Positions 1 to 12,896 are shown, counted from the stretch's first letter. The stretch: DNA of 64,000 nucleotides from Artemisia argyi (GCA_030686995.1 CM060702.1:68326440-68390439), one strand, 5' to 3'. Notes: generated from the sequence alone by a model not told the origin. Numbers and translations are program-made.

Positions 1-2133
1 GTTTTATGCTTGTGTTGTGGTTGATTCTTACTTAATTGATCTTAAATAATTATAATCTAGTGTTAGGAATCAGTGTGGTGGCTTAAAATCACCATTTGAT
101 TTGAAAATCTTCCAACAGGTTCATAATTAGGGGTGTTTGGCTCAGCTTGATACTGAGTATTTTTGTTGTTATTAGTTATCTAGGTTAGTTTACTCATATT
201 ACTTTAGGTCATACTAGGTTGTAGCAATCTTAAAACTCAGGCCTTAAACCACAAAAAGTCAAAATCACAATTGATCACCCCTCACAGTTAACTGTGAGGG
301 ATTTGTGATCCACAAATCTTCATATTACTTTATTAGTTGTAGCTTAAACTCAAAATAGGTTCTATATAGCTTATATTAACTTATTTAATCTGTAGTGATC
401 AGTGGAAATCCAACAAAGTCAAACTAGCAAGTTTTACTCAAAGTCAATATTGCATCATCACAGATTTTCTCAAAAGTTCAAGTAATTTATTAGAATTTTG
501 TGTTTGGAGTTAAGACTTGAATCTTGTTCCTAATCCTAGCCTACCACCTCAAATTTAGTATCCCATCTTTGTTATATTTTTAGGAATTTTTTACTGGGCC
601 CCACTCAACCCTAAACTCAACTGCAGGGAGATAACCTCCCCTGCACATCAGCAGCTCAGTCCACACCACCACCTTTGGTGGTGGTTTGTGACCACCTCAG
701 TGGGACCCACACCTCCTAATTAGCTTTTCCCAACCCCCCTCCTACCAGGGAGTAGTATTTGACCTTTTGTTTGACCTGAATCACTGTGGACCCCACTTAA
801 TTAAGCTCCTCAAGTCTGTCCCTATTCTGTGTTGCTTTTGAGTTTTGGATTAGCTTATTTTGGTTTACCAGCTTATCTACTGAGCTTATTTGACCAAATT
901 GAGCTTAGACAAGTCTAACATACTTATTAGGACCAGAATTATCCTTAGTAGGTCCCACATAAGCTCATTTGAGCTTATTTCCCATTTCAGTCAACACAAG
1001 TCAACTGTTAGGGTTGATAGCTTATATCTAGCTTATTTTTAAGTTATAAAATTATTGTTTTTACAAAAGTTGCTTATTTTTATATATAATATAGTTTTGT
1101 AAAAGAAAAATCCAGAAAATACAAAATAAAAATAAGTGATAGTTTCTATTTAATTTAATTTAATTTTAATTTCCATTTTTAGATTTTGATTAAGTAATTT
1201 GTGTTTTTATATTTTTATTAATTTCCTTTTAAGTTAAAGTAATTATAATAATTTTCTCAGATTTTAATTTTGTCTTTTAGTATTAATTAGAATTAAAATT
1301 AGTTTAATTAATAATTAATCAATAAATAAGTTATAAATAGCATAATTAGTTTTTATTAAGTAAAACTTAGTTTTTATATTTTTTATAGCTTTTATATGTT
1401 ATAAAGTAATTTTAGAAATTTTCTTATAATTTTTACTGTTCATTTAGTATTTTTCTTAATTTAAAATGGTTAATTAGATAATTAGTAATTAAATAGTTTT
1501 TAATTAATAGAAAATCTATAAAAAGACAAAAACATTTATTTTTATTTTTTATACTTTATTCAAGTTCATTTTTAAGTTTAGAAATTATTTTTATAAGTTT
1601 TTAGTTTAATTTGTAGTATTTATCATTTTTAGTTTAATTTTAATTAAATAGTTAAATAGTTTTTAATTAAATAATTAATAATAAATAATAAAATAATCAA
1701 AAAAATAGTTTTCTTTTCAATTTAATTTTATTTTAAGTTTAAGATTATAGAATTTTCAATTTTAACCCTTGCAGTTTATTTTTCTTAAAACTCACCTTTT
1801 TCTCAGTACGCAATCGCGTCTGATTTTAAATTGGTGTACGTTTATACGTTATTAGATATTTAGGTTTCACGTAATCGTTAAGATAGTTAATATAGTTTAT
1901 TTAAGTTATAAAACCCTAGTTTAATCACACACACACACACTTATTCATACCTTTTCCTGTTCATATTCACTCGATCACAAATTCGTTTTAAATACCATCA
2001 CAACCTCGTTGGGACATTACGACCCGGGAAAACACTGTATTTCACGGAAGCATTTGCCTCAGCTGTTTGACTATTACAGTTGGCCATTCACAAGTGGTTA
2101 ATCAATAATTATCTGACCGTTTGAGGCGAATCA
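1..2133 (+). repeat. 3' part of a long LTR (plus orientation), solo LTR or 3' LTR
   Basis: Read on the plus strand this stretch is a diverged relative of the minus-strand LTR at 7262-11440. Shared blocks include one around 125-280 (matching 9400-9550 reversed), one around 1120-1190 (matching 8340-8400 reversed), a GGGACATNACGACCCGGG block near 2010-2030, and the terminal ATCTGACCGTTTGAGG block at 2111-2125. It ends in TCA at 2133. The next bases are not a primer site but the interior of the pol frame of element A, so this is a 3' or solo LTR that inserted into A. TAGAG at 2134-2138 is the candidate target duplication; its partner lies outside the window. The LTR start is also outside. A CA microsatellite sits at about 1927-1941. 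Confidence 0.7.
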
Positions 2134-5100
2134 TAGAGTCACCACGAAAAGCAACCGCATTGAGTGTCTAGAGAGGGAATGTTTCGTTTATTTCCTTTTT
2201 CTTGGACACATCCTGGTGAGGGTTTTCTAATCGTGAGAGATGATCAGCAGCAAGGTTCTCAGCTCCTTTTTTATCACGGATAATGATATCAAATTCTTGG
2301 AGGAGGAGAACCCAACGGAGAAGCCTCGACTTTGCATCTTGCTTTGCAAATAGGTACTTTAAAGCCGAGTGATCCGTATACACTACGCATTTAGTCAGGA
2401 TTAAGTATGGCCGGAATTTTTCAAAGGCATACACCACAGCTAGGAGTTCTTTTTCAGTGGTGGGGTAATGACCTTGAGCCTCGGTCATAGTTTTGCTTGC
2501 GTAGTGTATAGGCTGAAAGTATTTTGCTTTTCGTTGCCCCAAGACCGCACCTATGGCAAAATCACTAGCATCGCACATAAGCTCAAAAGGTAGGTCCCAA
2601 TCGGGGGCAATAAGAATCGGTGCCTCGGTAAGCTTTTTCTTTAATGTTTCAAAAGCTTCGATGCACGCAGGAGAGAAGATGAAAGGAGCATCCTTCTCGA
2701 GGAGATGGGTCATAGGCCGGGCAATCTTAGAGAAATCTTGGATAAACCTACGGTAGAAGTCGGCATGACCCAAAAAGCTCCTGACACCTTTAACAGTGGT
2801 GGGATGAGGTAATTTAGCAATGACATCGATTTTTGGATTTCTCAAACTCAATCCCGTTCTTCGAAATTTTATGGCCGAGGACAATGCCCTCTTTAACCAT
2901 AAAATGGCTCTTCTCCCAGTTGAGACTTAAATTCGTTTCTTTGCAACGTTTAGGCATCTGTTCCAAGTGGGAGAGACAAGACTGGAATGAATCCTCAATG
3001 ACTGAAAAGTCATCCATAAATACCTCCATGGTTTTTCCGATCATGTCGGAAAAGATAAACATCATGCACCTTTGGAACGTGCCTGGTGCATTACATAAGC
3101 CAAAAGGCATACGTCTATAAGCAAAAGTTCCGTAGGGGCATGTGAAGGCAGTTTTCTCTTGATCATGTGGATCAATGGGGATTTGGAAGTAACCCGAAAA
3201 ACCATCGAGGAAGCAGTAGTATTCATTCCCCGCTAGTCTTTCAAGCATCTGGTCCATAAAAGGGAGAGGAAAATGGTCTTTACGGGTAGCTTCATTCAAC
3301 TTTCGATAGTCAATACATACTCGCCAACCCGTGACCAAACGAGTTGGAATCAACTCGTTTTCCTCATTGGTGACAACGGTTATGCCACCCTTTTTAGGAA
3401 CGCAATGAATTGGGCTAACCCAAGGACTGTCAGATATAGGATAAATCAATCCCGCATCAAGAAGTTTTAGAACCTCTTGTTTGATAACTTCGTGGATTTT
3501 AGGATTTACCCTTCTCTGTTGTTGCACTGCTGGCTTAAAGTCATCCTCCATTAAGATTTTGTGTGTACAAAAGTCCGGGCTTACGCCCTTAATGTCGGAG
3601 AGTTTCCAAGCAATTGCTTGCTTGTTTGCCTTAAGAACCTTTAGGAGTGCTGCCTTTTCCTCATCTTTTAAGTCTTTAGCAATAATGACGGGTAATTTAT
3701 TATCACCCTCCAGAAATGCATATTCTAGATGAGGAGGCAAATCCTTGAGCTCAACCTCGGGAAAGTCTTCAGTTATTTCAACATTTTTGACTTCCTCTTT
3801 ATGAAGTATTTTTGGAGACGGAGAGGGTGAAGGATCGTCATTTAACAATCTTTCAAGAAGGAGAATATCCCCCTCCGGGTCAAGATAGTTTTCATCAACC
3901 CCATGTGGGATTAAACTATCCTGAGCAAGAAATGCCTCGACCTCTTCCAGAAGGAAGTCACTTCCCTCAAACGGAGTGAGAGAAGGGGAAGAGTCGGAAA
4001 TGATAGGATCATTAGAAAGAGTGGTACTGCCACTTGCTAAGAAACCAAGGACTTCTTGAGAATACTCCTCAGACGCAACATCGATGATGTCAATTCGGTT
4101 AACCGTTTCAGCGTCATAGTTGAAGGAGTATCTTAAAGTCTGATCAAGATTGAATGTGATGGCTTCACCACCAACACGTAGAGTGGTTTCTTCTTCGAAT
4201 ACATCGATTAGAGCACGACCCGTTCTTAAGAATCCCCTCCCGAGAATGAGAGGAACTCTTGGGTCAGCATCGAAATCAACAATCATGAAATCTGCCGGAA
4301 AATGGAACTTTCCTACTTTCACGAAGATATCTTCGGCAATGCCGAGAGGACGAGATATAGTACGGTCTGCAAGCTCGAGAGTCATGCAGGTAGGAGTGAG
4401 AGCAGGAAGAGAGAGTCTTTTCCAGACTGTGTAAGGCATCAGGTTAATGCTTGCACCAAGATCGGCCAAGGCAAAGCATTCAACCATCCCAGGGAAAATA
4501 CAAGGAATGAGAAATTTCCCAGGATCTCCAAGCTTTTCGGGAAGCTTTTTCAAGAGCACTGCTGAGCAATGCTCGTTAAGTGGAGTTTTTGCCATCTCAC
4601 AGAGTTTTTCTTTGTTGCTTATCAGATTTTTGATTGTTGAAGCAAACTTAGGCATGAGAAGAAGAGCATCCGCGAAGCTAATATCGAAGTGTAACTCTTT
4701 GAAAATTTGATAAAATTTTTCCATCTGATGATTAGCTCTTTCGCGGTTCTTTTGATCATTCATACGTGAAGGATATGGAATTGAAGGCTTAGGATCATTC
4801 TTTGGAATTTCATCAGAACTTACAGGAGGATCAAATACAACTTTTGACTTACGAGTCGGGACCGGGACAACTTGAGGGTGGACGTTGTTGGTACCTCCGT
4901 TATTAGTAGGAAGTACCGTGTCCGTGGTAACCTCAGGTTCACGTTCCGCTACCTTAGTAGGAGGAGAAGAAGAGGTAGAGGGAATCGTGGGTCCATTGTA
5001 TGATACCCCACTTCGGGTAGTGATCGCTTTGACATCGCCCCTCGGGTTAGCGATCGTGTTGCTCGGTAGTGTACCCGGGCCCGAGGGTCGATCATTTAAA

Positions 5101-6616
5101 GACTTCTGAAGCTCAGAGATCTTGCTGATCAATAACCGGTTCGTTTCCTCTTGTGCTTTCATGAATTGTTTTAGCACTTCATCGGAGGAAGACGAAGGTG
5201 GAACAACATTTTGATTTTGATTAGGAAGATTTTGAACACGGTTGTTTTGAAAATTCCCTTGATTTTGATTGTTGTTACCCTGAAAATTGTTTCTCTGATT
5301 GAAATTACCCTGATTGTAATTTCCTTGATTTTGGTTTCTTTGAAAATTTCCTTGAAAACCTTGATTTTGATTGCCATTTTGAAAATTGTTTTGATTAAAA
5401 TGACCTTGATTTTGGTTTTGGGAATTTGAGTTTTGACCTTGGTTAAAATCTCCTCGATTCTGATTCGAGTTACGGTTTTGATTTTGGTTAAAACCGGGAG
5501 GTCCGAGAAAATTGTTGGAACGATAGCTCAAGAGATTACGGTCCCCTTGTGGTTGGTAAGAATTACCCCCCATGTTGTAGGAACCGTGAGCAGCATAAAC
5601 GTTCTCTTGAGGAAAACCAGCAGTAGCTGGACACTCGGAATAAAGATGTGGGCCCCCACAAGTTTCACAACTTCGGGCCACGGCTTTCACTTGCTGATTT
5701 TGAACCTGATTTTGCATTGTTTGGTTCATTCTCAACACAGCCGTAGAGATATCATCCATCTTCTTGGTGAGAGCAATTATTTCAGGAGATGATGATGAAG
5801 GAATAACTGATTTACATGACTCATCCCTCTCCGCAGAGGAATCCCAAAAGTTATGGTGGGCAGTCATGTTCTCAATCAAGTCATAGCATTCTTCGGGACG
5901 CCTTTTCATAAAGGTCCCACCAGCAGCAGCATTGAGAATATCCTGGTGCCTCAATGTCAGACCATTATAGAAGGTATCTATGATGGTAACTTGTAACATA
6001 TTGTGGTTAGGGCACCGATCAATAGCTAGCTTATAACGTTCCCAAGCCTCAAAAAGAGACTCCTCGGGACGTTTCCGGAAGTTGCTAATATCATTTTGTA
6101 ACTTGGTAATCATGGAAGGTGGAAAATATTTTGCAAAAAACTTGGTTACCATTTCATCAAAGGTACGGATAGAATTCTTTGGGAGTCGGTCAAACCATGC
6201 AGTGGCATGATGAGTGAGAGAATAGGGGAAGAGATATAGTCGGAGGGCATCATCGGTGACACCATGCTGTTTCATGCTTTGGGTGACCGTAAGGTATTTA
6301 TCAAGATGCTTGTTAGCATCGTCACCCGGTAATCCGTGAAATTGACACGAATTCTGGACTTTTTGGATCATGTGGTGCTTGAGGCCAAAGTCCGTAGCCT
6401 CAATAGTGAGTGGTGCAATAGGTCCGCCCCTCCCTTGCATGGTAGGCTGGCACAACTCCTCCATCGTTTGGAGATCGGGAGCTGGCTCATCCCTGGGAGG
6501 GTCAGGGGTGGTGGTGGTGGCCCATCGGCCATTTCGGTTTTTGGTTCTTCAATAATAGTACGTAACTCGTGTACGTTTTTCTGATTTTTACGCTTTGTTT
6601 GTGACCGAGTGCGCAT
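2134..6616 (-). pseudogene. gag-pol: Broken gag-protease-RT-RNase H polyprotein of element A
   Basis: The likely start is the ATG at 6616-6614 (MRTRSQTKR). The frame shifts within a CCA-rich run near 6500-6525, after which one long frame of 1216 codons (6464-2814) follows. In that frame Gag covers about residues 20-200 and a CCHC knuckle (CETCGGPHLYSEC, spacing CX2CX3HX4C) lies near 266. An Asn/Gln-rich tract covers about 300-425, the aspartic protease has DLGAS near 666, and RT has an FMDD-type active site near 1150. A second frameshift near 2820-2850 moves the RT end and RNase H into another frame (2884-2168). That frame ends in a TAG where element B has a Glu codon, and relics of the following linker run to 2134. 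Integrase is absent. The copy cannot make a full polyprotein, though the long Gag-to-RT frame is strikingly open. Confidence 0.85.
6510..6525 (-). other. Probable frameshift site in the gag leader of element A
   Basis: Upstream of here the minus-strand frame from the ATG at 6616 reads MRTRSQTKR and on to a Pro-rich stretch. Downstream the Gag homology continues in a different frame that opens before the ATG at 6464 (residues PDPPRDEPAPD ahead of it). The change falls in a run of GGTGGT triplets on the plus strand, which is prone to slippage. Confidence 0.55.
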
Positions 6617-7237
6617 GCACTAAAAACAATTTTTCAAAACAAGATCGAGGCAAAACCACAGTGAACTTAAATCCAATTATCACAAGTGAATGGCTTCTTT
6701 AAAAAAGGTACACCACTCACAGGGATATAAAGGCAAGTTTTAATCTTAAGTTTGGAAACTTATTATGTCCACACCCCCAGTTGGTTGGTGTTCTGCCTTG
6801 GTTTGCGGTGGTAAGATTTTATGTATTTATTAACAGAAAAATTGTTTTAGGCTTATGGGTGTGTGTGTGCAGAAAACTTTGGGAATTATATTTTTGGAAC
6901 TGATTCGTTAACCGAAATCGTTCTTTTAAGATTACTCGCAGGCTGACGGGAGGAAGTAAATCATTTTCCTCTTCAGTTCGCAATTTAATGTCAGAACTTA
7001 CCTTATACCAACTGTTTCAGGTTGTAATCTTAAAGAAAACGAAGTAATTTAACTTCACAGTTTGTTTTGTTGTTTTTGATTTTTTTTGGTGTTGTTAACA
7101 CTTCACGAAAAGTGTTAATGAACTTTTTGATATGATTGATATTTTTACAAAAACTTTTTACAAATTGTGTGAAATTTGTACAGGGAGGGTTTTGAAAACC
7201 ACTAAACTTAAAACGATTTTAAAAACACGCAACAACC

Positions 7238-7255
7238 TCCCCGGCAGCGGCGCCA
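7238..7255 (-). other. Primer binding site of element A (tRNA-Asp type)
   Basis: On the minus strand the sequence is TGGCGCCGCTGCCGGGGA, which differs at one base from the perfect complement of the 3' end of plant tRNA-Asp. It lies 6 bases from the inner end of the 5' LTR (7262). The same site occurs in element B. This fixes the element's orientation and the inner LTR border. Confidence 0.85.
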
Positions 7256-10200
7256 AATTTTTGATTGATCCCGAAACGGTCAGATATTATTGACCAAGGT
7301 CAATAAGTCAAAGACAGCTCCGTTCCAATTCTCCGGTGATAGTATAGTGTGTCCCCGGGTCGTTATGTCCCAGCGAGATTGAAATGGTGTTTTTAGAAAA
7401 CGTTTATGGGAATGAGTGGCACTACGGACAGTAGCCAAGATGATTGGGAATTGATTTTGCTACTGATATTTTGGTATTTGCACAATGATATAATATTCAC
7501 AGATATACAGATATATGCACAAATTTACAATTTGGAATCAGGTAACAGACAGAAAAGTGAGTTTTATCAGATTACAAACTACAGGGGGTGCAAGTGAACT
7601 TTTTGAAACTTTAAAATTTAAAAGAAAATTTAAAATGAAAATGAAATTATAAAAATGATTATTTTAATATTTAAATATTACTTAATTAATTAAAACTATT
7701 TAAAATGTAACTTAAACCTAATTTAAATTAACTAAAAATGGTAAAGATTACAAATTAACCTAAAAATTTGCAAAAATAATTTCTAAACCTTAAAATGAAC
7801 TTGAAGAAAGTATAAAAAATAAAAATAAATATTTTTGTCTTTTTATGAGTTTTTTATCAACTAAAACCTAATTATATTAATTAAACTAATTAACTATTTT
7901 AAATTACTAATATTACATAAATGACTTATAAAATTATGGAAAATTTTATAAAACTAATTAACCATCACAGGAATCCTACAAAATTATAAAAAAACTTCTA
8001 AAAATTATATTTAGGCTATTTTACTAATTATTTACCTTTTATTTAATTTAAATCTAATTTAAATAATTAAAATAAGAAAATTGGAAAATGAACAGTAGAA
8101 ACTAAAAATATATTTTCTAAAAGTCTTAACTAATTTATAAAACCTAGAAAAATTATAAAAACCTACTGTTGTTAATTAAAATTTAAGAAAACTAATTAAT
8201 TACTAATATTACCTATTTAATTATTTAAACTATTTTTAAATCTAATAAATAGTAAACTGTTTAGGAAAAATCTAAGAAAATTATTTTAAATACTTAAAGG
8301 TACAAGAAAATTAAGAAAATTATAAAAATGGAAAAGTGCTTATTAATAAGCTGAAAAGAAAATTGAAAAAGATAGAATCTATTAAATAGAAGCTATCACT
8401 AATTTTATATTTGGTTTTTTGGTGTTTTTCTTTTTGACATCTAAAAATGAGATGAAAATAAGAAACTTTTGTCCCCTTGTTCAAAACAGATGGCTTATTA
8501 GCTTGTTTTGTAGATTTATCAAATGAAATAAGCCAAGTACTGATCACAGAAGGTACAAATATGTACAAGCAACTTAAGTGAACCAAAATTAAGCTAAAAT
8601 AAGCAAGAGGTATGATCAATAAGCTGTAACACACAAATAAGCTAAAACCTACGAACTATGTACTTGCAGTCTCAAGAGGGCAACTTAAGGCCTGTGTGGG
8701 GCCCACAAATAAGCACAAGGGTCCAAAATGAGAATGAATCTCAAAAGCTGGGCTGGTAAGCTTTAAAATAAACCAAGAATCAGAGCTTATGGCTCACTAT
8801 TGAGCTTTTGGCAAGCTTATGAAAATTGATGCCTATACTGAGTACTCAGTGTACTCAGTATGATGGTGGTGACTTATTGGGACAAGCAGCCTAGGTGAAA
8901 AGCTTCTAAAGTCCAAACTAACAATTAGAATGGTGAGATGGGTTGATAAGGTTCCTAAAAAGCTAAGGCTTGAAGGCTCAAGCTCTCAGAGGAGTTTTTG
9001 GTGAGCTTGTGAAATCAGGGTCACACCCCTGATGCAGGGGAGGTCACTGAGCAAATAGGCAACTTTGAGAGTGCTTATTTATAAGAAAAAGGATTCTAAA
9101 CTAAGATTTTCTCTTTGAAACAGTGAAACAAGCAACAAACAACTTAGAACAACAAAAACTTTTGATTTCCAAACTAAATCCAACACTGTGGGTGCTCAAG
9201 AAACTTTGACCATTTTTTACAGTTAAGAAATTTTGACTTTTGTAAAATCACAAAGGATTGACTTTGATGACTTTTGATCCTTTCTTACCCACTAAACTTG
9301 ATATAACAAGTTGTAAGAAAACTTGTTTAAGCTACCTTAACTACTTATGAAGTGATTATGAAGGTCTTGGGTTCAATACTCTTGACAGTCAACAATCTAA
9401 GCCAAATCAAAGGTGATTTTGACTTTTTCTCTAAATGTGACCAAACAAATGGTCAAAATGGACTAGTATGGACCTAAGAATGATGAGAAATCAAGACTTA
9501 GCCTACTCTAGTATCAACAACCTATCAAGATAGCTTAATCCAAACACCCCTTTACAAAGACTGTTTTGAGTTTTAAGAAGCAAAAGGCTTTGATAGCTTA
9601 TGAAACTTAACCACAATGTCTTATACTGATATGTTATACTTAATTAAGCACTTAGAAACAGAGAGCAACAACAAATGCACAAGATTACTACTTATACTAT
9701 TTTGACTGTGAAAACTAAGATTTTAAGTAACTACAAATTCTAATGAACAAGTTCTTTATATTAAGCTATGAAATGCATGAGTAACACTAAATAAGCACAA
9801 ACAAAACAAATAAGCAATGATAAAAGCTTAGCTACAGTAGAAAGACAAAAATGGAATTTAGAGCTTACAATGTGCACTCCTGCCATACCATGAACCAAGA
9901 ACCACAAGAACCAAACCTAACACTCCCCTTGGAGTTCTAACCCACAGCCATCCAAGATTCACTGTGCTCCCATTGCTTTTCACCAAGAAACCTGCAAGTT
10001 TGACTTTGTTTGACTTTTTGATGTTTTTGAATTTTTTTGATACTAAGCTGACTTTTAAGGTTTCCAAAAGCTTTAATAAGCTTTCTTGGAGCCTATATGA
10101 GCTTAAGAGTCCATGATATAAACTTACACAACAACAAAATATGATTTAGGATTATGACATGAAAGTGAAAATTGCATAAACAATAAGGATTAAGGAAACT

Positions 10201-10350
10201 TGAATTTATTACTTGAAAAGGTTAAAAGTACAACTGAATTAACTTAAAACACTGCTTAAAAGCTTTTAATTAAACGAAGATACCCTATTACACTTCTACG
10301 ATTACACTTATACTAAAAATTTGGACATTCTTCTTCTTCTTGCTTCTCTT

Positions 10351-10360
10351 CATTATATAG
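10351..10360 (-). promoter_or_regulatory. Candidate TATA box in the element A LTR
   Basis: The minus strand reads CTATATAATG followed by a GA-rich leader (AAGAAGAAGAATG). This is a plausible core promoter for the retroelement transcript and would place U3 at about 10360-11440. It is inferred from sequence only. Confidence 0.45.
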
Positions 10361-10829
10361 TTGTGGATTAGGGTTCCCTTTGAGTCTCTGAGCAAATCCC
10401 AACCAATCCTGAGCCCCTGGATCACTGCTAAGCATCTAATTGAGTGCCACGTGTTTTTGGCGCCAAAACTTCTTTTTGCAATTTGGCTTTTGATAACTTG
10501 CTTGGAGGGGGAGCATTTATTGTTGCTTGTTGTATTAGGTGCAATTTGGGTATGTGAGTGGTTTGGGCGATGGAGATGGTGGGTTGAGGTGATGGTGTTG
10601 CAGAATCAAGTGGGGTGGGGGAGGGAAGGAGAAAGGGGGAGTTTGTTTGACTCGGTTTGACTGAAGTCAAACCTTTGACCCTGGTTAATATATTAAGGGT
10701 GTGGGTGGGCTTGTGTTATCTTGGGCCTAAAAAAAGGAATGGGCTTGGTTTGTTTGAATTGGACTAGGCTTAGGTTTGGTAGTAATAACTTAGGGTCCGG
10801 TTTGGTTTTAGTTATCACAAGGACTAATT

Positions 10830-11330
10830 TTGTAAATAGCCGAAAGTTTGGGGTTGTGATTTGGCATATTTCCAAAGTATTTTAAAGGGTGTGTTTTGCC
10901 ATATGATGAATAGTATGAGGTCCAAATTTGATTTTTCCATTTTAATTTCCCAGGGACTATTTCTGCCAAACTTTCAAACTTTAGGGACCAAATGTGAAAT
11001 TTCACCAAACTTGCCAATCAAGGACCAATCCTGCCATATATGAGAAGTATAAGGACAAAATTTGTTTTTCTCATAGTTTTAATATCCCAGGGACCATTTT
11101 TGACAATTTTCCAAACTTCAGGGACTAAACCTTACATTTTGTGAAACTTTGCACCAAAGGACTATTTTTGTAACTTTTTGATTTAAAAAGACCTTTGGTG
11201 ACTTTTTCAAGTTTTTAGAACAACCAGGGACTAGTTTTGACAATTTTTGAAAGTTGAGGGACTGAAACTGCCAATTTTGCAAACTTTGTACGTTTTTCAT
11301 CTGTTTTTGATTAATTTGCATTTGAAACAT
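10830..11330 (-). repeat. Degenerate GGACTA/GTCCCT repeats in the U3 of element A
   Basis: About ten imperfect copies of a 45-60 base phrase occur here: AGGGACTA (or GGGACCA), then TTTTG, then CAATTTTC/CAAACTTT, then AGGGACTGAAACTGCCAA. Related copies lie in both LTRs of element B (14820-15150 and 25310-25650). The unit is too diverged to call exact borders. Confidence 0.6.
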
Positions 11331-11985
11331 ATAAAACACATTCCTGGGATATTTTCACTATTTTGATTCAATATTGAGTGTTTTTAGATGTTTTGGCAGC
11401 TCAGAAAAGATAAAAATGATGAGTATTTACACACTCATCAACCCGTCCTTCCTAGAAGGCACAAACCTCTACACCAAATTTGCCACAATCAACTTTGAGT
11501 GTCTTTTAGAAATCGACGGGCCTATTTTTCCTAGGTTCATTCTAGAATTCTATGAATCCGTCACTCTCTCCACGGATGAGTATGGTTGCATGTCTATCAA
11601 CTTTAGGGCTAGTGGTCATCAATACTCCTTCACTCTTGAGGAGTTTGCTCAAATCCTAGGTGTCCCAAACCGTGGTACTTGCATCTACTCCGACTTGCAC
11701 TCTCTCTCAACTCTTGACACACTTCATGACCGCATCCATCCTTATGACACACCTCTTGTGTCCAAAGATGAACTTCGTGACCACCTCTTTGTTAGGACAA
11801 CCAACACTAGGAGACCATTAGGGAAATGAGGTCGAAAAGGACCCATATGGAATGGAAATGAATGAACTCAAGCCCTAATTCAACAAATGGGAGGAAGTCC
11901 TTAGAGCAAATGTCATTACACCATTAGGAAACCGAGATCATAAAAATCTTTGCCTTTGCTACATGCTCTACACTTTGTCCGTTAG

Positions 11986-11990
11986 GCAAC
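11986..11990 (+). other. Target site duplication GCAAC, left copy (element B)
   Basis: GCAAC directly precedes the left LTR of element B. The same five bases follow the right LTR at 25822-25826. Five-base duplications are the norm for plant LTR elements, so B inserted as a unit. Confidence 0.9.
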
Positions 11991-12814
11991 TGATTCGTTG
12001 TGTTTTGGTGTGTGCAAACAACAATTATCAAAATATCAACAAACGTGAGGTCTAATTTATCGTGAGACAAATAGACGTGAAGTAATACGAGTAAACCTTT
12101 TAGGAAAAAGATTACCTCGCAAAACTTGTGAAAGTGATATTTAAATTGTGAGACCGGGAAGTGATTTCCCGGGTCGTACCCCAACGAGGTGTGAATGGAA
12201 AGCTTCGAATGAGATTGGGATTAAAATCTTGTATGATTTGGAAGGTTATTTGGTTTTGTGATACGTTAAATTAACGAAATTGAAAATTAACGAACGAAGG
12301 TAAAAATAAATTAACCTAAGGCAACTAATAAACTAGGAAAACCTTAAAAAACACTACGAGAAAACATAATTAGGTATCGGGAATCCTAAAACGCCACCTA
12401 AATTAAAAACGCGACGTTTATTTAAAAATTACGCGAGTGCGCAAAATAAAACGCGAGTTTTGAGCTAAAAAGGTCCTACGGATTTACGAATAATTTTCTA
12501 ACGCACTAAGGGATAAAAGAAAATTTTTGAAAAAAGAAAATTAATTTTTTAATAATCTTTGGATTTATTATAATTTAACCAATATTTAAACTAAATTAAA
12601 CTCTAAAAAACACTAAAAAGCAAGGGAAAATTCTGAAATTTTTCTGTAAAATCTACTACTAAATAAAGAGACTAGGAAAAATAAAAATATGGAATAAGCA
12701 GTTAAAAATAAGCTGAAAGTAGCACTCTAAAAGCTAAGCTAGCAATAAGCAATTAAAACTAACACAACATTAAATACATTAATAGTGATAGAAACTACAA
12801 AAAGAGCTAGCAGC

Positions 12815-12890
12815 ACAGATGGTCAAACGAGTGTTGGCTTGTGTTTGTTTGAGCATGAGGTCAGGGGTTCGACTCCCTTTTCACCCCAGC
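12815..12890 (+). repeat. tRNA-like (SINE-like) motif inside the element B LTR
   Basis: The sequence has an A-box-like GATGGTCAAACGAGTGTTGG and a perfect B box GGTTCGACTCC at 12866-12876, about 45 bases apart, followed by TTTTCACCCCAGC and an (AT)n tail. This is the layout of a tRNA-derived SINE or tRNA pseudogene. The same motif is at 23255-23330 in the other LTR, so it was in the LTR before insertion. It does not fold into a full cloverleaf that I can see. Confidence 0.45.
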
Positions 12891-12896
12891 TTTTTC

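Larger units (their letters stand above)
2134..11440 (-). mobile_element. Element A: truncated Athila/Tat-like Ty3/gypsy LTR retrotransposon
   Basis: This is a minus-strand LTR element. Its order on the minus strand is 5' LTR (11440 to 7262), tRNA-Asp-type primer site (7255 to 7238), leader, gag, protease, RT and RNase H. The pol frame stops at 2134, where a plus-oriented LTR of a related family begins, so integrase and the 3' LTR are outside the window or lost. The right edge is the LTR terminus at 11440, directly against the coding part of the copia-like element S. ACCCG at 11441-11445 is the candidate target duplication, but it cannot be confirmed because the other end is missing. The FMDD-type RT and DLGAS-type protease fit the Athila/Tat branch. 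Confidence 0.8.
7262..11440 (-). repeat. 5' LTR of element A (about 4.2 kb)
   Basis: The LTR is bounded by TG at 7262 and CA at 11440 on the plus strand. The outer end is the same 24-base terminus found in element B (TGATGAGT, 8-base spacer, ACTCATCA, an 8-bp inverted repeat). It is non-coding: the half near 7600-8340 is strongly AT-rich and the U3 part (10830-11330) holds degenerate repeats around the phrase AGGGACTA. Open frames inside it, such as 10361-10660 and 8320-8634, have no recognisable protein content. At 4.2 kb it is long for an LTR. Confidence 0.75.

Noticed and set aside
5171..5792. Ile/Val-rich frames on both strands
   Set aside because: They are shadows of the Asn/Gln-rich Gag tract (AAC, CAA and AAT repeats read in other frames).
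8320..8634. 104-codon minus-strand hydrophobic frame
   Set aside because: AT-rich LTR sequence with low-complexity residues; no homolog in the related LTR at 1-2133.
10361..10660. 99-codon plus-strand frame with a hydrophobic start
   Set aside because: It lies inside the LTR of element A; the matching part of element B has no such frame.
12815..12890. A genuine tRNA gene
   Set aside because: The B box is perfect, but I could not build acceptor and anticodon stems. It is called tRNA-like only.
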